64,000 nucleotides of DNA from Paraburkholderia bryophila (GCF_003269035.1 NZ_QLTK01000011.1:1-64000), one strand, 5' to 3'. Positions 35,499 to 44,587 are shown, counted from the first letter of the stretch. Numbers and translations are program-made. Notes: generated by a model from the letters alone, not told the origin.

Positions 35499-36848
35499 AT
35501 GGCCACGAAGCGCGCGAAGAAGACCGATGTAGTCAGCCCGAGCTCGGCGGAATTGCGTAAAGCCGTCGAGGCGATCGCGATTCAGCCCAAAAGCGGCAAA
35601 ATCACCCTCCTGACCCGCAAGCTATTCAACGTGCTGCTCGCCGTCGCTCAACAAGCTGACGAGTCGGGCGACACGTATCGGGCTTTGCTGTCCGACATCG
35701 TTGCCAATTCGGCATTCGATTCCAACGACACGGCACTCGTCAAAGAACATCTGCGGCGCATGGTGTCGGTGCAAGTCGAATGGAGCACCGGCACGTCCAG
35801 CCAGAAGCCCGGCCGCAAGTGGGGTATTTCCACGCTGATCGCCGACGCGGAAATTCTCGAAGATCCCACTACGCGTCGCGTGTGGGTTGAGTTTTCGTTC
35901 GCGCCGAAGATCAAGAAGAAGTTGCTCGATCCGGTTCAATACGCCCGGCTGAGTCTGCAGTTTCAGAGCCAGTTGCGTAGTAGCGCGGGGTTGGCGCTCT
36001 ATGAAATTTGCGTGCGCTATCTGACCAACCCGAGTCACCTGACCATGCGCGAGACTTGGGAATGGTGGCGCCCTATCCTGTCCGGTACGCCGGACACGGA
36101 AGCCGGAGACGAAGCAAAGCGCGAATACAAGTACTTCAAGCGCGATTACTTACGCCCGGCGATTGCCGAGGTCAACGCTGTCACGAACATCTTCGTCGAA
36201 TTGATCGAACACCGTGAAGGACGGCGCGTTGCCGAAATCCAGTTTCGCGTGACCGAACGCAAGCAACCTATGCTCGCGCTCGACGAACACCCGAACGTAT
36301 TCGACAGCACGCTGGTCGACCGGATGGTGAAGATCGGCATTCCGCTGAAAGAAGCGCAGACGCTGTATGCCGACAGCGAGGAAAACCGGATTCGCGCCGC
36401 GCTGCAAATGACCGAGCAGCGCATGCGCAGCACGTCGTTACCGGCTGTGCGCAGTGCGCCGGCGCTGTTCAAGGACGCGTTGAAAAAGGGTTATGCGCCG
36501 CCGGTCGAAGCGCTGCCTTCCGGCTCCGGTGGCAAGGCGGCGGTCGCGGCGCCGGCCGACGATCTCAAGGCCCGGCTGCTCAGCGAATATTCTGCGCATC
36601 GTCGCAAGGAAGCGTACGAGCTGTACAACGAGCAAGGTGAGTCGGAGCGGGATATCGCGCGGCAGTCGTTTGAAGAAGACGAATTGCCGGGCCTGGGCAC
36701 TCACATGCGCGACGACTGGCGCCGTCGCGGGTTGGATTCGAAGATCGTCGAGACGGCATTCTTCGACTGGCTGGCCCGCAAGACCTGGGGTGAGCCTACC
36801 GATGGCGACTTGCTTGCCTTCACGCTGAGCCAATCGCGCGCGGCGTAA
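35499..36848 (+). CDS. Iteron-binding replication initiator, Rep_3 family
   Basis: A 449-residue initiator. Residues 30-275 fit the two winged-helix domains of Rep_3/RepE-like initiators: LTRKLFNVLLAVAQQ, then ALVKEHLRRMVSVQVEW, SSAGLALYEICVRYL, KYFKRDYLRPAIAEVNAVTN and REGRRVAEIQFRVTER. The C-terminal 170 residues are an extension containing an Ala/Gly linker and a helical region, longer than in most plasmid Reps. It should bind the iterons directly upstream and recruit helicase at the secondary-chromosome origin. No clear Shine-Dalgarno precedes the ATG. It converges with parB; a shared hairpin separates them. Confidence 0.88.
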   Translation: MATKRAKKTDVVSPSSAELRKAVEAIAIQPKSGKITLLTRKLFNVLLAVAQQADESGDTYRALLSDIVANSAFDSNDTALVKEHLRRMVSVQVEWSTGTSSQKPGRKWGISTLIADAEILEDPTTRRVWVEFSFAPKIKKKLLDPVQYARLSLQFQSQLRSSAGLALYEICVRYLTNPSHLTMRETWEWWRPILSGTPDTEAGDEAKREYKYFKRDYLRPAIAEVNAVTNIFVELIEHREGRRVAEIQFRVTERKQPMLALDEHPNVFDSTLVDRMVKIGIPLKEAQTLYADSEENRIRAALQMTEQRMRSTSLPAVRSAPALFKDALKKGYAPPVEALPSGSGGKAAVAAPADDLKARLLSEYSAHRRKEAYELYNEQGESERDIARQSFEEDELPGLGTHMRDDWRRRGLDSKIVETAFFDWLARKTWGEPTDGDLLAFTLSQSRAA

Positions 36849-36888
36849 TTATTTAGCGGAACGGCGGCCTGACTGCTTGCTATCTGTC

Positions 36889-36922
36889 GACCAGAGTTTG
36901 CAACTTGCTGCTCACTCTGGTC
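36889..36922. terminator. Hairpin between convergent rep and parB
   Basis: GACCAGAGT (36889-36897) and ACTCTGGTC (36914-36922) form a perfect 9-bp stem with a 16-base loop, between the stop codons of the initiator and parB. T-runs are weak on both sides, so termination is likely but not certain. Confidence 0.5.
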
Positions 36923-36951
36923 CCCTTTCCACGCTGTGAATTTCCTGACCG

Positions 36952-38007
36952 TTACTTCAACATCTTTTCAATCTGCCGAAGGATGTCGTCACGCTTTTCA
37001 CGCGTGAGCCCCTTCAGGCGCAGTTCGATTCGATCATCCCCATACGATTTGAGATCGCCGACCGAGACGCCTTCGAGTTTGATCTCGAGGCGCTGTGCGT
37101 AGCGCTGCCGGCCAGCCGGCTTGGTGCTTTCCTGCGCGCTTGCCCGACCTTTGACGATGTCCGCAACTTGCCGGGTGCTGAGATCGTCCGAGAGAATTTT
37201 GTTGATCAGACGCAGCGTCGCATCGGCGCCCCGGGCGCCGTGGTAACGGCCGACCTGATAGGCCATGTTCGAGCCGAAGCGGTCCGGGCGCGCGACCATC
37301 TCATGCATGACGACCTCCGGCAACTTGGCGATCGACAGGGCGACCGCAACGGTCGATTCGTCCAGGCCGAGATGCTCGGCCAGCTCCTTCTGGCTTTGAA
37401 AGTGGCGGTCGTCGAGAAAGCGTTTCCAGACGACGGCGTTGTCGAACACCGTTTGCGAATCGCGTTGGACGTTGAGGTCGTAGCCGAGCTTGTAGCTCTC
37501 AATACCGATCGGCAAATCGATGACGATCGCCTTCACCGATTCCTTGTTCGCTTCTTTCAGAGCGCGTACACGCCGGCCACCGTCGCTGACGAAGTAGGTG
37601 CCGGGATTGTCGTAATCGGGAATGACGTGAATCGCCTGCTGCTGTCCCTGCTTCGCCAGATTCACGGCGAGCTCGGCGATCGATGTCTTCAGATAGAAGT
37701 GCCGCGGATTGAACGGGCTTGGTTTGATCGTCTTGAGCGCAAGATCGATCACCTGGCCCGGCCGATAACCATGCTCGAGCCGCCACGCGCGATAGGCCGC
37801 CGATTCATCGGGGGAATCGATCGTGTCGACTTCCGAGACGCCTTGCGGCATGACGGATGGCATTGGACGGCTCGGCACTTCACCGCCCTTCGGGCCGTTC
37901 TTGACCAGACCGTCGATGGCATTCAAACGATCGAGCGCGGTTCGCTTTTCGCTGCTGGTCGTATCAGGACGTGCTTGAAAGCCTTTGGCGAATTGGGAGG
38001 GTTTCAT
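36952..38007 (-). CDS. parB: Chromosome-partition protein ParB
   Basis: A 351-residue CTP-dependent clamp and parS-binding protein. The ParB N-terminal domain (about 65-150) contains IKPSPFNPRHFYLKTSIAEL and a changed CTP-binding box reading SDGGRRVRALKEAN. The helix-turn-helix is at about 190-225 (SQKELAEHLGLDESTVAVAL). The C-terminal dimerisation region ends ILRQIEKMLK. It is downstream of parA by 25 bases, and that junction contains a parS palindrome (38017-38030). Confidence 0.92.
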   Translation of the reverse strand: MKPSQFAKGFQARPDTTSSEKRTALDRLNAIDGLVKNGPKGGEVPSRPMPSVMPQGVSEVDTIDSPDESAAYRAWRLEHGYRPGQVIDLALKTIKPSPFNPRHFYLKTSIAELAVNLAKQGQQQAIHVIPDYDNPGTYFVSDGGRRVRALKEANKESVKAIVIDLPIGIESYKLGYDLNVQRDSQTVFDNAVVWKRFLDDRHFQSQKELAEHLGLDESTVAVALSIAKLPEVVMHEMVARPDRFGSNMAYQVGRYHGARGADATLRLINKILSDDLSTRQVADIVKGRASAQESTKPAGRQRYAQRLEIKLEGVSVGDLKSYGDDRIELRLKGLTREKRDDILRQIEKMLK

Positions 38008-38016
38008 TCAGGGTCC

Positions 38017-38030
38017 TTTATGCGCATAAA
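38017..38030. promoter_or_regulatory. parS site 1
   Basis: TTTATGCGCATAAA, a perfect 14-bp palindrome between parA and parB. It is the core of the parS described for Burkholderia chromosome 2. Confidence 0.85.
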
Positions 38031-38032
38031 TT

Positions 38033-38695
38033 TCACGGGAGCAGGGCGGCGATCTCGTTCGCGCACGCCCGTACTTCGATGGCGGCCAGTTTGGCGCCGC
38101 GATCGTTCATCTGAAGGACTGTTTGTCCTAGCGCCATGGCCTGCTTGTAGGCCTCACGCGTCGGGATCTGTGTCTTCAGCAGCGGGAATCCGAGTTCTTC
38201 CAGCGCGCGCTTCAGTTCGCGCGTGAGCATCCGTTTTTCCTCGGTCTTGTTGAGCAAAAAGACGGCGCGGAGATCTTCGTTCATGACTTGAGCCTGCTGA
38301 ACAAGCTTCACCAAGCCGATGCTCGACCAATAATCTGCTGGCGATGACGAAGTGGGAATTACCGCGACACTCGCTGCCAATAGCACGACGCCCGACACCT
38401 TCTCTGTGATGGATGGCGGGCAATCGACCACGATGATGTCGTAGTCAGAAACGAATTTCTTGATCTCACGATGGATCTGGCTGCCGGCTTCGGACAGGTT
38501 GACGACCGGGAATGGGATGCCAGTGTCGCCGTCCGATGATGCGCTGGCCCAGTGGATCAGGGTATTTTGACCATCTGCGTCGACGACGAGGACGCGTTTG
38601 CCTTTCTCATGAAACGCAGCGCCGAGGTGCATCGCGATCGTGCTCTTCCCGACCCCACCCTTTTGCTGAGTTACCGCGATGATTTCTGCTGCCAA
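38033..38695 (-). CDS. parA: Chromosome-partition ATPase ParA
   Basis: A 220-residue Walker-type partition ATPase. It has the deviant Walker A QQKGGVGKSTIAMHLG (10-25), Walker A' VLVVDADGQNT, and Walker B DIIVVDCPPSI. There is no N-terminal DNA-binding extension, as in small type Ib or chromosomal ParA. It moves ParB-parS complexes along the nucleoid. It is the first gene of the parAB operon; the region upstream has an inverted repeat and a parS site. The initiator's orientation is convergent with this operon. Confidence 0.93.
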   Translation of the reverse strand: MAAEIIAVTQQKGGVGKSTIAMHLGAAFHEKGKRVLVVDADGQNTLIHWASASSDGDTGIPFPVVNLSEAGSQIHREIKKFVSDYDIIVVDCPPSITEKVSGVVLLAASVAVIPTSSSPADYWSSIGLVKLVQQAQVMNEDLRAVFLLNKTEEKRMLTRELKRALEELGFPLLKTQIPTREAYKQAMALGQTVLQMNDRGAKLAAIEVRACANEIAALLP

Positions 38696-38746
38696 TCTTC
38701 ACCTCCTCTTTTTAGACGCAAAAGGATTTTACCTGGATGAATTCGC

Positions 38747-38780
38747 AATTCAATCGTTTTTGATAAAACTAAATTGAATT
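38747..38780. promoter_or_regulatory. Inverted repeat in the parAB promoter region
   Basis: AATTCAAT (38747-38754) and ATTGAATT (38773-38780) are perfect inverted arms 18 bases apart in an AT-rich stretch upstream of parA. It is a candidate operator or promoter for parAB. Confidence 0.4.
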
Positions 38781-38796
38781 AACCGTTCGGGATAGG

Positions 38797-38810
38797 TTTA
38801 TGCGCATAAA
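38797..38810. promoter_or_regulatory. parS site 2
   Basis: TTTATGCGCATAAA preceded by G, matching 15 of 16 bases of the chromosome-2 parS GTTTATGCGCATAAAC. It lies about 100 bases upstream of parA. Confidence 0.87.
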
Positions 38811-39206
38811 GCGGCGCGAGGGCCTTGAGCGGGTAATCGTGGGACGGAGATTGGAACGCACGGAAGGCTGGCTGTGCTTGGTTAGGCCCGTGGTGCATAA
38901 CGGGGTGACGATCGCAGTTGTCGCCGGATCTGACGACGCCAGGAGGAGTGTTGCCGGTGCCGATTTTCGTCGACGCGTCGGGCTCTCCCGCCTAGATGAC
39001 GAGAGCGATGGCTCTGTCGAATATTGGCGTGCGCGGCGCGCGGTTGTGCGCGTGTTCGAAGAGCTGGCAGGAGAAGGCAGCGGCGATGAACCAGTTTGCC
39101 ATTCCGTTTGGTGAGCGATTCACGCTCGCATGCGGCTAGAAATCTTTGACCCGCCTCGCACACAAAAATGCGGACAGGTTCGCGGCGGCAGATGCGGGCC
39201 ACTCGC

Positions 39207-39220
39207 TTTATGCGCATAAA
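39207..39220. promoter_or_regulatory. parS site 3
   Basis: TTTATGCGCATAAA in non-coding DNA to the right of parA. Confidence 0.85.
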
Positions 39221-39339
39221 GTCTCCTGCGACCTCACTGTGCTCGCCACCTGCACGGAGCACGTGGCATAGCCATATGCGACCATCTTTCGGCGGCGAAG
39301 GCGTGTCGTTTAGAAGAAACGGCGGACCGCCGCCGATCG

Positions 39340-39353
39340 CTTTATGCGCATAA
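39340..39353. promoter_or_regulatory. parS site 4
   Basis: TTTATGCGCATAAA followed by C, 120 bases after site 3. The interval 38696-39898 holds parS sites 2-4 and no gene I can support. Confidence 0.85.
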
Positions 39354-39898
39354 ACCGAAAGTGGCACTGTCGAAGCGCTGTCGGACTGAAACGACGACAC
39401 ACACCAGACGATCATCGTCCACGCCCTCTCCGCGGGCATCCGAGTACGGGAAAATACAACTGCCCCTCCCACTTTCGCAGCTCAAAACGAGCCACGCATG
39501 CAGTGACTAGGTCCACGCCGTCGATCGGAATTTCGCCGGGCGGCCTGATGCCTCCTAACAGCCGCACCTTATGGCGCGATGCGCACCTCAATTACCAAAC
39601 ACAGTCGTCCACGTATCTCACGCTGGAACACGGAACATCACTCGGAACACGAAATTCCGCAAATAGTTTGTGGACGAATCACAAAAAAACCAATTCGCGA
39701 GATCGCCCACACAGCTTATCGACCCACCCACCGACCCACCTCTCGCCTGCGCGAACTGCCATCGCGACACCCCAATAGAATCCAGCCTCCGACAACCACC
39801 GCCCACCTTCTGCCGCGCCGAAACCAATCGACCCGCTAAAATCCATCAGAAGAAAGCGCCGCGCCACCAGAACACCAACCGCAACAAATCACCCGACC

Positions 39899-40258
39899 AT
39901 GATCACCATCTACCACAACCCCCGTTGCTCAAAATCGCGCGCCGCGTGCGAGTTGCTCACCAGCACCTACAACGTCGCAAATGAACAAACGGAAATTGTC
40001 GAGTACCTGAAGCAGCCGCTCACCGTCGCGCAACTCAAGCAGTTGAACGCCGAGCTAGGCTGCCCGGTCCGCGAGATGATTCGAGACACGGAAGCCGAAT
40101 ACAAAGAACTCCAACTCTCCGACGCCGCGCTCACCGACGAGGAGTTATACGAAGCAATGGCTAAACATCCCATCCTGCTGCAACGACCTATCGTCGTGCG
40201 AAATGGTCGCGCGGTAATCGGCCGGCCGCCAGAAAACATCGCGGCGCTTTTCGCCTGA
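39899..40258 (+). CDS. arsC: ArsC-family reductase (arsenate reductase, glutaredoxin type)
   Basis: A 119-residue thioredoxin-fold protein. The catalytic Cys is in YHNPRCSKSRAACELL at residue 10-11, followed by PVREMIRDTEAEYKEL and the C-terminal block PILLQRPIVVRNGRAVIGRP, the E. coli ArsC signature. The family reduces arsenate with glutathione/glutaredoxin; relatives (YfgD, Spx-like) have other roles. No arsB, arsR or acr3 is nearby, so a dedicated arsenic operon is not present here. The upstream sequence is unusually A/C-rich. Confidence 0.85.
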   Translation: MITIYHNPRCSKSRAACELLTSTYNVANEQTEIVEYLKQPLTVAQLKQLNAELGCPVREMIRDTEAEYKELQLSDAALTDEELYEAMAKHPILLQRPIVVRNGRAVIGRPPENIAALFA

Positions 40259-40360
40259 CGGGTCACGAAAGCACATCGGCGGGAAAACGCATCACCGGAC
40301 CTGCGGACTTGGCACACCAGCAAAGCGCGCCGTTCAAGCAGCGTGCCCTAGCCGCAGCTT

Positions 40361-40424
40361 CGTCCCTCCGTCACCAACGCAGCGTCCCTCCGTCACCAAC
40401 GCGGCATCCTCCGTCACCATCTTC
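40361..40424 (+). repeat. Short 22-bp tandem repeat
   Basis: Two nearly identical units (40361-40382 and 40383-40404, core CGTCCCTCCGTCACCAACGC) and a decayed third (40405-40424). The gap 40259-40831 otherwise holds no gene and is strongly A/C-biased on this strand. Confidence 0.65.
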
Positions 40425-40831
40425 ACGACCATCGCCGATTCGACATTCCGCAGCATGAAGCGCATCAGCGGCCCAAACCGATTTTGGACACAGCAGACAA
40501 TCCAGCCGCGTCCAACAAAGCCAAAGCGCCCACACCACCACGGAAGGCCAGCACGCCGAGCGCCCCATCGCTAGCGGCACATAAAAAACGCACACAAAAA
40601 AATGCACCCAAACAATAGCGACCACAAACCCACCGACGCCAACGTTAATTTCTCAATTTGCCGTCCAAGCCGCTAAATTCATATAACCCAATTACCGCTT
40701 CGCCCGAAAAACCCGCAAAGGCCACCCCCACTCACCAATCCGCCGCGCTCCCTGCAACGAGCACTCGCGCCCCGCTACAATCCGTCATCCGCGGGCGGCC
40801 GTGGATGCGTCAATCGTTTAAAAGGGACACC

Positions 40832-42208
40832 GTGCATCTGACGACAACACTCGCGCCGTGGTCATCCCACGACACCCAACTCATTCTGTCGTGCGTGCTC
40901 GGGCTCGCACTGATCATCGTTTTCATCAGCGTGCTGAAGCTCGCGCCGTTCCTGTCGATTCTGGTCGGCACGTTTGCTGCGGGTTTTGCCGCGGGGCTGC
41001 CGCTCGAGGCGGTAGCCAGCGCGTTCAGCAAAGGCGCCGGCGCATTGCTCGGCGACGTCGGCATCATCATCGCGCTGGGGGCGATGCTCGGTGCGCTGAT
41101 GGCCGAATCGGGCGCGGCCGATCGGCTCGTCTCGACCATCCTCAAACATTCGACGCCGCGCACACTGCCGTGGATGATGGCGCTCGTCGCGCTGATCATC
41201 GGGTTGCCGCTGTTCTTCGAAGTCGGCCTCGTCATGATGGTGCCGATCATCTTCGTCATGGCGCGCCGCTCGCAACAACCCATCTTACGTATCGCGATCC
41301 CCGCGTTGGCCGGCATGACCACGTTGCACGCTTTGCTGCCACCGCATCCGGGCCCGTTGATCGCCGTCAGTGCATTGCACGCCGATCTCGGCCTGACGCT
41401 CGGCCTTGGCCTGATCGTCGCGATTCCCGCTGTGATTCTCGCGGGTCCGCTCTACGGCATCTGGCTGTCGAAGCGGATGCATGTCGCCGAGCCCGAAGAA
41501 ATGGGCAAGCTGTTCACCGCGCAGCAAGACACCGCCGAGCCGCCGGGTTTCGCCATCTCGCTGATCACGATTCTCCTGCCCGTCGTGCTGATGTTGGGCC
41601 GCACGGTCGCGAAGCTGCTGCTTCACCCCGAAACGTTCCTGTTCGACGCGCTGAATTTCCTCGGTGAACCGTTGATCGCGCTCGGCCTCACCGTGCTGTT
41701 CGCGGTTGTCGCATTAGGCTGGTCGCGTGGCATGGCGCGCGACCGCGTCGGTGGCATTCTGCGCAAGAGCCTGCCGCCCATCGCCGCGCTGCTGCTGACC
41801 ATCGGTGCCGGCGGCGGACTGAAGCAGGCGCTCGTCGTGGCCGGCATCAGCACGACGATCGGCAAGATCGCGGTCGGTGCGCACATGCCGCTGATCCTGC
41901 TGGCGTGGCTTATCGCGGTGGCGCTGCGGCAGGCGACGGGTTCGGCAACGGTCGCCACCACGACGACCGCGGGGATCGTCGCCCCTGTCGTTGCCGGCCT
42001 CAGCGCGACGCACAATTCGCTGATGGCGCTCGCTATCGGCGCAGGTTCGGTGTTCTTCTGTCACGTGAACGACGCCGGCTTCTGGATGGTGCGCGAGTAT
42101 TTTGGCTTGCAACTGAAGCAGACCGTGCTCGTCTGGTCGGTCTTGCAAACCATCGTCTCCGTGGTCGGCCTGGCGCTTACGCTGGTGCTGTGGGGTGTGC
42201 TGACGTGA
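40832..42208 (+). CDS. GntP-family gluconate:H+ symporter
   Basis: A 458-residue inner-membrane permease with about 12-14 membrane segments. GntP signatures are visible: VGTFAAGFAAGLPLEAVASA, then FSKGAGALLGDVGIIIALGA, LIIGLPLFFEVGLVMMVPI, ALPPHPGP-like LLPPHPGPLIAVSALHADLG, and RQATGSATVATTTTAGIVAP. It imports gluconate or a related sugar acid with protons. The GTG start at 40832 is chosen because AAAGGGAC lies just upstream; the longer frame from 40658 adds a polar, non-family N-terminus. No gluconate kinase gene lies nearby. Confidence 0.88.
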   Translation: MHLTTTLAPWSSHDTQLILSCVLGLALIIVFISVLKLAPFLSILVGTFAAGFAAGLPLEAVASAFSKGAGALLGDVGIIIALGAMLGALMAESGAADRLVSTILKHSTPRTLPWMMALVALIIGLPLFFEVGLVMMVPIIFVMARRSQQPILRIAIPALAGMTTLHALLPPHPGPLIAVSALHADLGLTLGLGLIVAIPAVILAGPLYGIWLSKRMHVAEPEEMGKLFTAQQDTAEPPGFAISLITILLPVVLMLGRTVAKLLLHPETFLFDALNFLGEPLIALGLTVLFAVVALGWSRGMARDRVGGILRKSLPPIAALLLTIGAGGGLKQALVVAGISTTIGKIAVGAHMPLILLAWLIAVALRQATGSATVATTTTAGIVAPVVAGLSATHNSLMALAIGAGSVFFCHVNDAGFWMVREYFGLQLKQTVLVWSVLQTIVSVVGLALTLVLWGVLT

Positions 42209-42344
42209 GGTGGCAATAGGCTAGTCGCGGCCGGATTGGCAGGAATTGCGGCACGGCTGTCAATTCCTGCGTGAGAAGGCGACGTACACTGCGTGGCCAG
42301 GCGAGGTGCGGCGCACCTCGCTCCCCTGTCGACACGGAGCCGCC

Positions 42345-42635
42345 ATGCTTGAACTGAGACCCTCCTGCGAAGGATGCGGCAAGTCACTGCCGCCACACGC
42401 GCCCGACGCGATGATCTGCACTTACGAATGCACGTTCTGCGAGGTCTGCGCGCTCAGCACGCTGCGTAACGTGTGTCCGAACTGCGGCGGTAATTTCCAG
42501 CATCGGCCGATACGCACGCGCGCGCAGCTCCAGAAGCATCCCGCGCGTATCGAACCGTTTCCCATCTCGATCGACGAGGCGGCGCACGCTAACTATTTCG
42601 ATCGTTATCGGAACACACCGCCCACCGAGCGGTGA
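42345..42635 (+). CDS. DUF1272 small zinc-binding protein
   Basis: A 96-residue protein with eight cysteines in the DUF1272 pattern: LRPSCEGCGKSLPPHA, then CTYECTFCEVCALSTLRNVC and PNCGG, followed by FQHRPIRTRAQL. It looks like a small cytoplasmic zinc-finger/ribbon protein; the function is unknown. The ATG at 42345 has GGAG 4-7 bases upstream. It stands alone downstream of the GntP gene. Confidence 0.87.
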   Translation: MLELRPSCEGCGKSLPPHAPDAMICTYECTFCEVCALSTLRNVCPNCGGNFQHRPIRTRAQLQKHPARIEPFPISIDEAAHANYFDRYRNTPPTER

Positions 42636-42705
42636 ATCACGAACGCGCGTGCCGACATCGAGCTCACCGCTCATTCGGCGCGTCGCTACTGCACTACGCC
42701 GCGCG

Positions 42706-42915
42706 TCAATCGTCGCCGTTGGTGGCGCCCGGCGTAGCAATCCCGCTCATGGAACGTGCGGCCACACGCAGCAAACGAATCTGTTTGCGGTAGTTGCGGC
42801 AGCCGCTGCAGGTCGGCAGATGCAGCCGGATCGCGACCCATTCGCCGGTCGTTAAACGGCGGTCCAGCGCATCCGACAGCAAGCGCGTGATGTTTTTACA
42901 CTTCCCCATTCGCAT
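42706..42915 (-). CDS. Putative zinc-finger anti-sigma factor, 69 aa
   Basis: A short protein with the zinc-binding anti-sigma pattern His-x3-Cys-x2-Cys (RLHLPTCSGCRNYRKQ, about 30-45) preceded by the helix LLSDALDRRLTTGEWVAIRL. There is no membrane segment, so it is soluble. It overlaps the end of the sigma-factor gene by 20 bases, so the pair is coupled. It is expected to hold the sigma factor inactive until a redox or other signal releases it. Confidence 0.8.
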   Translation of the reverse strand: MRMGKCKNITRLLSDALDRRLTTGEWVAIRLHLPTCSGCRNYRKQIRLLRVAARSMSGIATPGATNGDD

Positions 42916-43504
42916 CCTCGCTGGATAGGCCTTTTTCGCTCAGGCAAGTGCGCAGGCGCAAGCGCGCGCGGTAAATCAGCACGCTGCAATGATTGGCGGT
43001 CATGTTCAGTTCGGTGCAAATCGCATCGGTTTCGAGATCGAGAAATTCGCGCATCATGAACACGCGCCCGATCTGTTCCGGCAGGTGTTCCAGACACATT
43101 TCGAACAGCGTCCAGAACTGCTGCCGACGCAGCGCGGTTTCCGGCGTCGGCCATGGACGCGGTTTGGTTTCACGCGACCAGTGGCCGTTGTCCTTGAACA
43201 ACTCGCGATCGAGCAATGCTTCGCCATCGAGTTCGGATTCCAGCGCGGACAAATTGATTGTCCGTTGCCGGGCGCGCAGCGTGTCGATCAGCTTGTGTCG
43301 CAGGATGCCGAACACCCAGGTCTTGTGCTCCGACTGCGCCGCGAAGCGATCGGCTTGCGTCCACGCTGCGGCGAGTGCTTCCTGGACGGCATCTTCCGCG
43401 GCTGCGGCATCGCGTAACTGCAAACGCGCGAAGCGCACCAGGTCACGCCGCAATTGCGTCAGATAAACGGGATCGTCGAGCGCCGGCCCGCTTACTTGCG
43501 CCAT
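42896..43504 (-). CDS. ECF-type RNA polymerase sigma factor
   Basis: A 202-residue sigma-70 family factor with regions 2 (RFARLQLRDAAAAEDAVQEA, KTWVFGILRHKLIDTLRARQ) and 4 (LPEQIGRVFMMREFLDLETD, then AICTELNMTANHCSVLIYRA) only. The ATG at 43504 is chosen because GGAG lies 6 bases upstream and ECF homology starts soon after (VYLTQLRRDLVRFARL). A longer in-frame start near 43650 is possible. Its partner is the zinc-finger protein that follows. The divergent small secreted gene at 43949 is a candidate target. Confidence 0.87.
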   Translation of the reverse strand: MAQVSGPALDDPVYLTQLRRDLVRFARLQLRDAAAAEDAVQEALAAAWTQADRFAAQSEHKTWVFGILRHKLIDTLRARQRTINLSALESELDGEALLDRELFKDNGHWSRETKPRPWPTPETALRRQQFWTLFEMCLEHLPEQIGRVFMMREFLDLETDAICTELNMTANHCSVLIYRARLRLRTCLSEKGLSSEDANGEV

Positions 43505-43948
43505 GGCATGCTCCGTCGCCGTGCTCGCGGGTGTCGCGCGCTTTCTCTTGCGTCTTGGTGGTTCATAGAGGGGGATGTTTTGCGCAATGGGGAGAGTCGA
43601 GCGCCATTGTGCTCCAAGCCCCAACGCAGTCGAATCGGTATTGAACATATGTCCCGCCGACGCACGATAGATGAAGTTAGTCGAGCCACGGCAGGAAGTT
43701 ATGACAGAAAAAACATTATTGCGAAAATTGAAATCAATTTCGTGAGCATGCGCTGTCGTCATTCGCCTACAGCCCACAAGCTGACCAGCACGACAGCAAT
43801 TGATCCAGCACGCATGCTAATTCTAATTGTTTCATTTTGCGAAAAGATGTCTTCGCGACTTTGATGTTTTTAGGCGGACACTGAATCGCTATCCTCCCCT
43901 CCATCGATCGCCCTGATCGCGAACTAAACGCTGAAGAGGAGTAGCACC

Positions 43949-44080
43949 ATGAAACGCATTCTGTCTGCCCTGATCGCTTCCGTCGCCCTGTTTGCGGCCG
44001 CTTCCGGCGCTGCGCACGCAGCCGCACCGGCGCAATGCAACGGCCCGGCATCGTATTGCAACGTGTTTTTCGGTAACTAA
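43949..44080 (+). CDS. 43-residue secreted two-cysteine peptide
   Basis: A short but well-supported gene: GAGGAG lies 7-9 bases before the ATG, and a strong terminator follows. The product starts MKRILSALIASVALFAAASG, a typical signal peptide with cleavage after AHA. That leaves a mature peptide of about 18-20 residues containing two Cys (AAPAQCNGPASYCNVFFGN). A disulfide is likely in the periplasm. I do not recognise a family. It is divergent from the ECF sigma/anti-sigma pair across about 440 bp. Confidence 0.72.
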   Translation: MKRILSALIASVALFAAASGAAHAAAPAQCNGPASYCNVFFGN

Positions 44081-44171
44081 GCCGAACGGCGAACGGCTTG
44101 CCGCCAGACGTTTCATTTGTCCAGCGCCAGACTGTCCGCAGCAAAGTTTTGTCGAGGATTTTCGAAGCAAA

Positions 44172-44197
44172 GGGCGCCGCCAGCGGCGCCCTTTTTT
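44172..44197 (+). terminator. Intrinsic terminator of the small secreted gene
   Basis: GGGCGCCGC and GCGGCGCCC are complementary arms with a very short loop, followed by a run of six T. It ends the 43949 transcript about 90 bases after the stop codon. Confidence 0.85.
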
Positions 44198-44587
44198 CGT
44201 TTGAACGGCGGACGTAAGAAGAGCATCCGCCCGTGAAACCGGACGGTACTCTTTACGCGGCACTACGAAGCAACACTCGCGCCTGATGCGTAAATGCGTC
44301 CAATGCTCACTCTATCGACGTGTTACAGTGGGTCAACAGCTTGCAGTTCTCCTGCGCGCTCGCGCAGTCCCCGACGCAAACGCTTCGCATCACCGCGCCC
44401 TGCTCCGAACAGGGTCCCGTTCCTCCTACTCGGCTTTGCGGTGTCGTCAGGCGGCCTGGTTGAAAGCGGCCGCCGCTTGCGCGCATCGTCGATCAATTAC
44501 CGTGTTTTCGTGAAGACGTCGTCTGCCAGTCGCTCGGTTTGCTGTTGCGATAGCGTTCCACGAAAGCCCTCACCGGAGACGACCGTC

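Noticed and set aside
36889..36922. Attachment site for the integrase-like gene
   Set aside because: The inverted repeat lies between convergent stops and behaves as a terminator hairpin. There is no direct-repeat partner, and the recombinase is probably inactive.
38882..39472. 196-aa open frame on the minus strand across the parS region
   Set aside because: It runs through two parS palindromes, and its codon and residue pattern is not protein-like.
44559..44576. Possible degenerate iteron before the 44588 gene (TCCACGAAAGCCCTCACC)
   Set aside because: Only about 14 of 17 informative positions match, and the CTCCCG end is disrupted.
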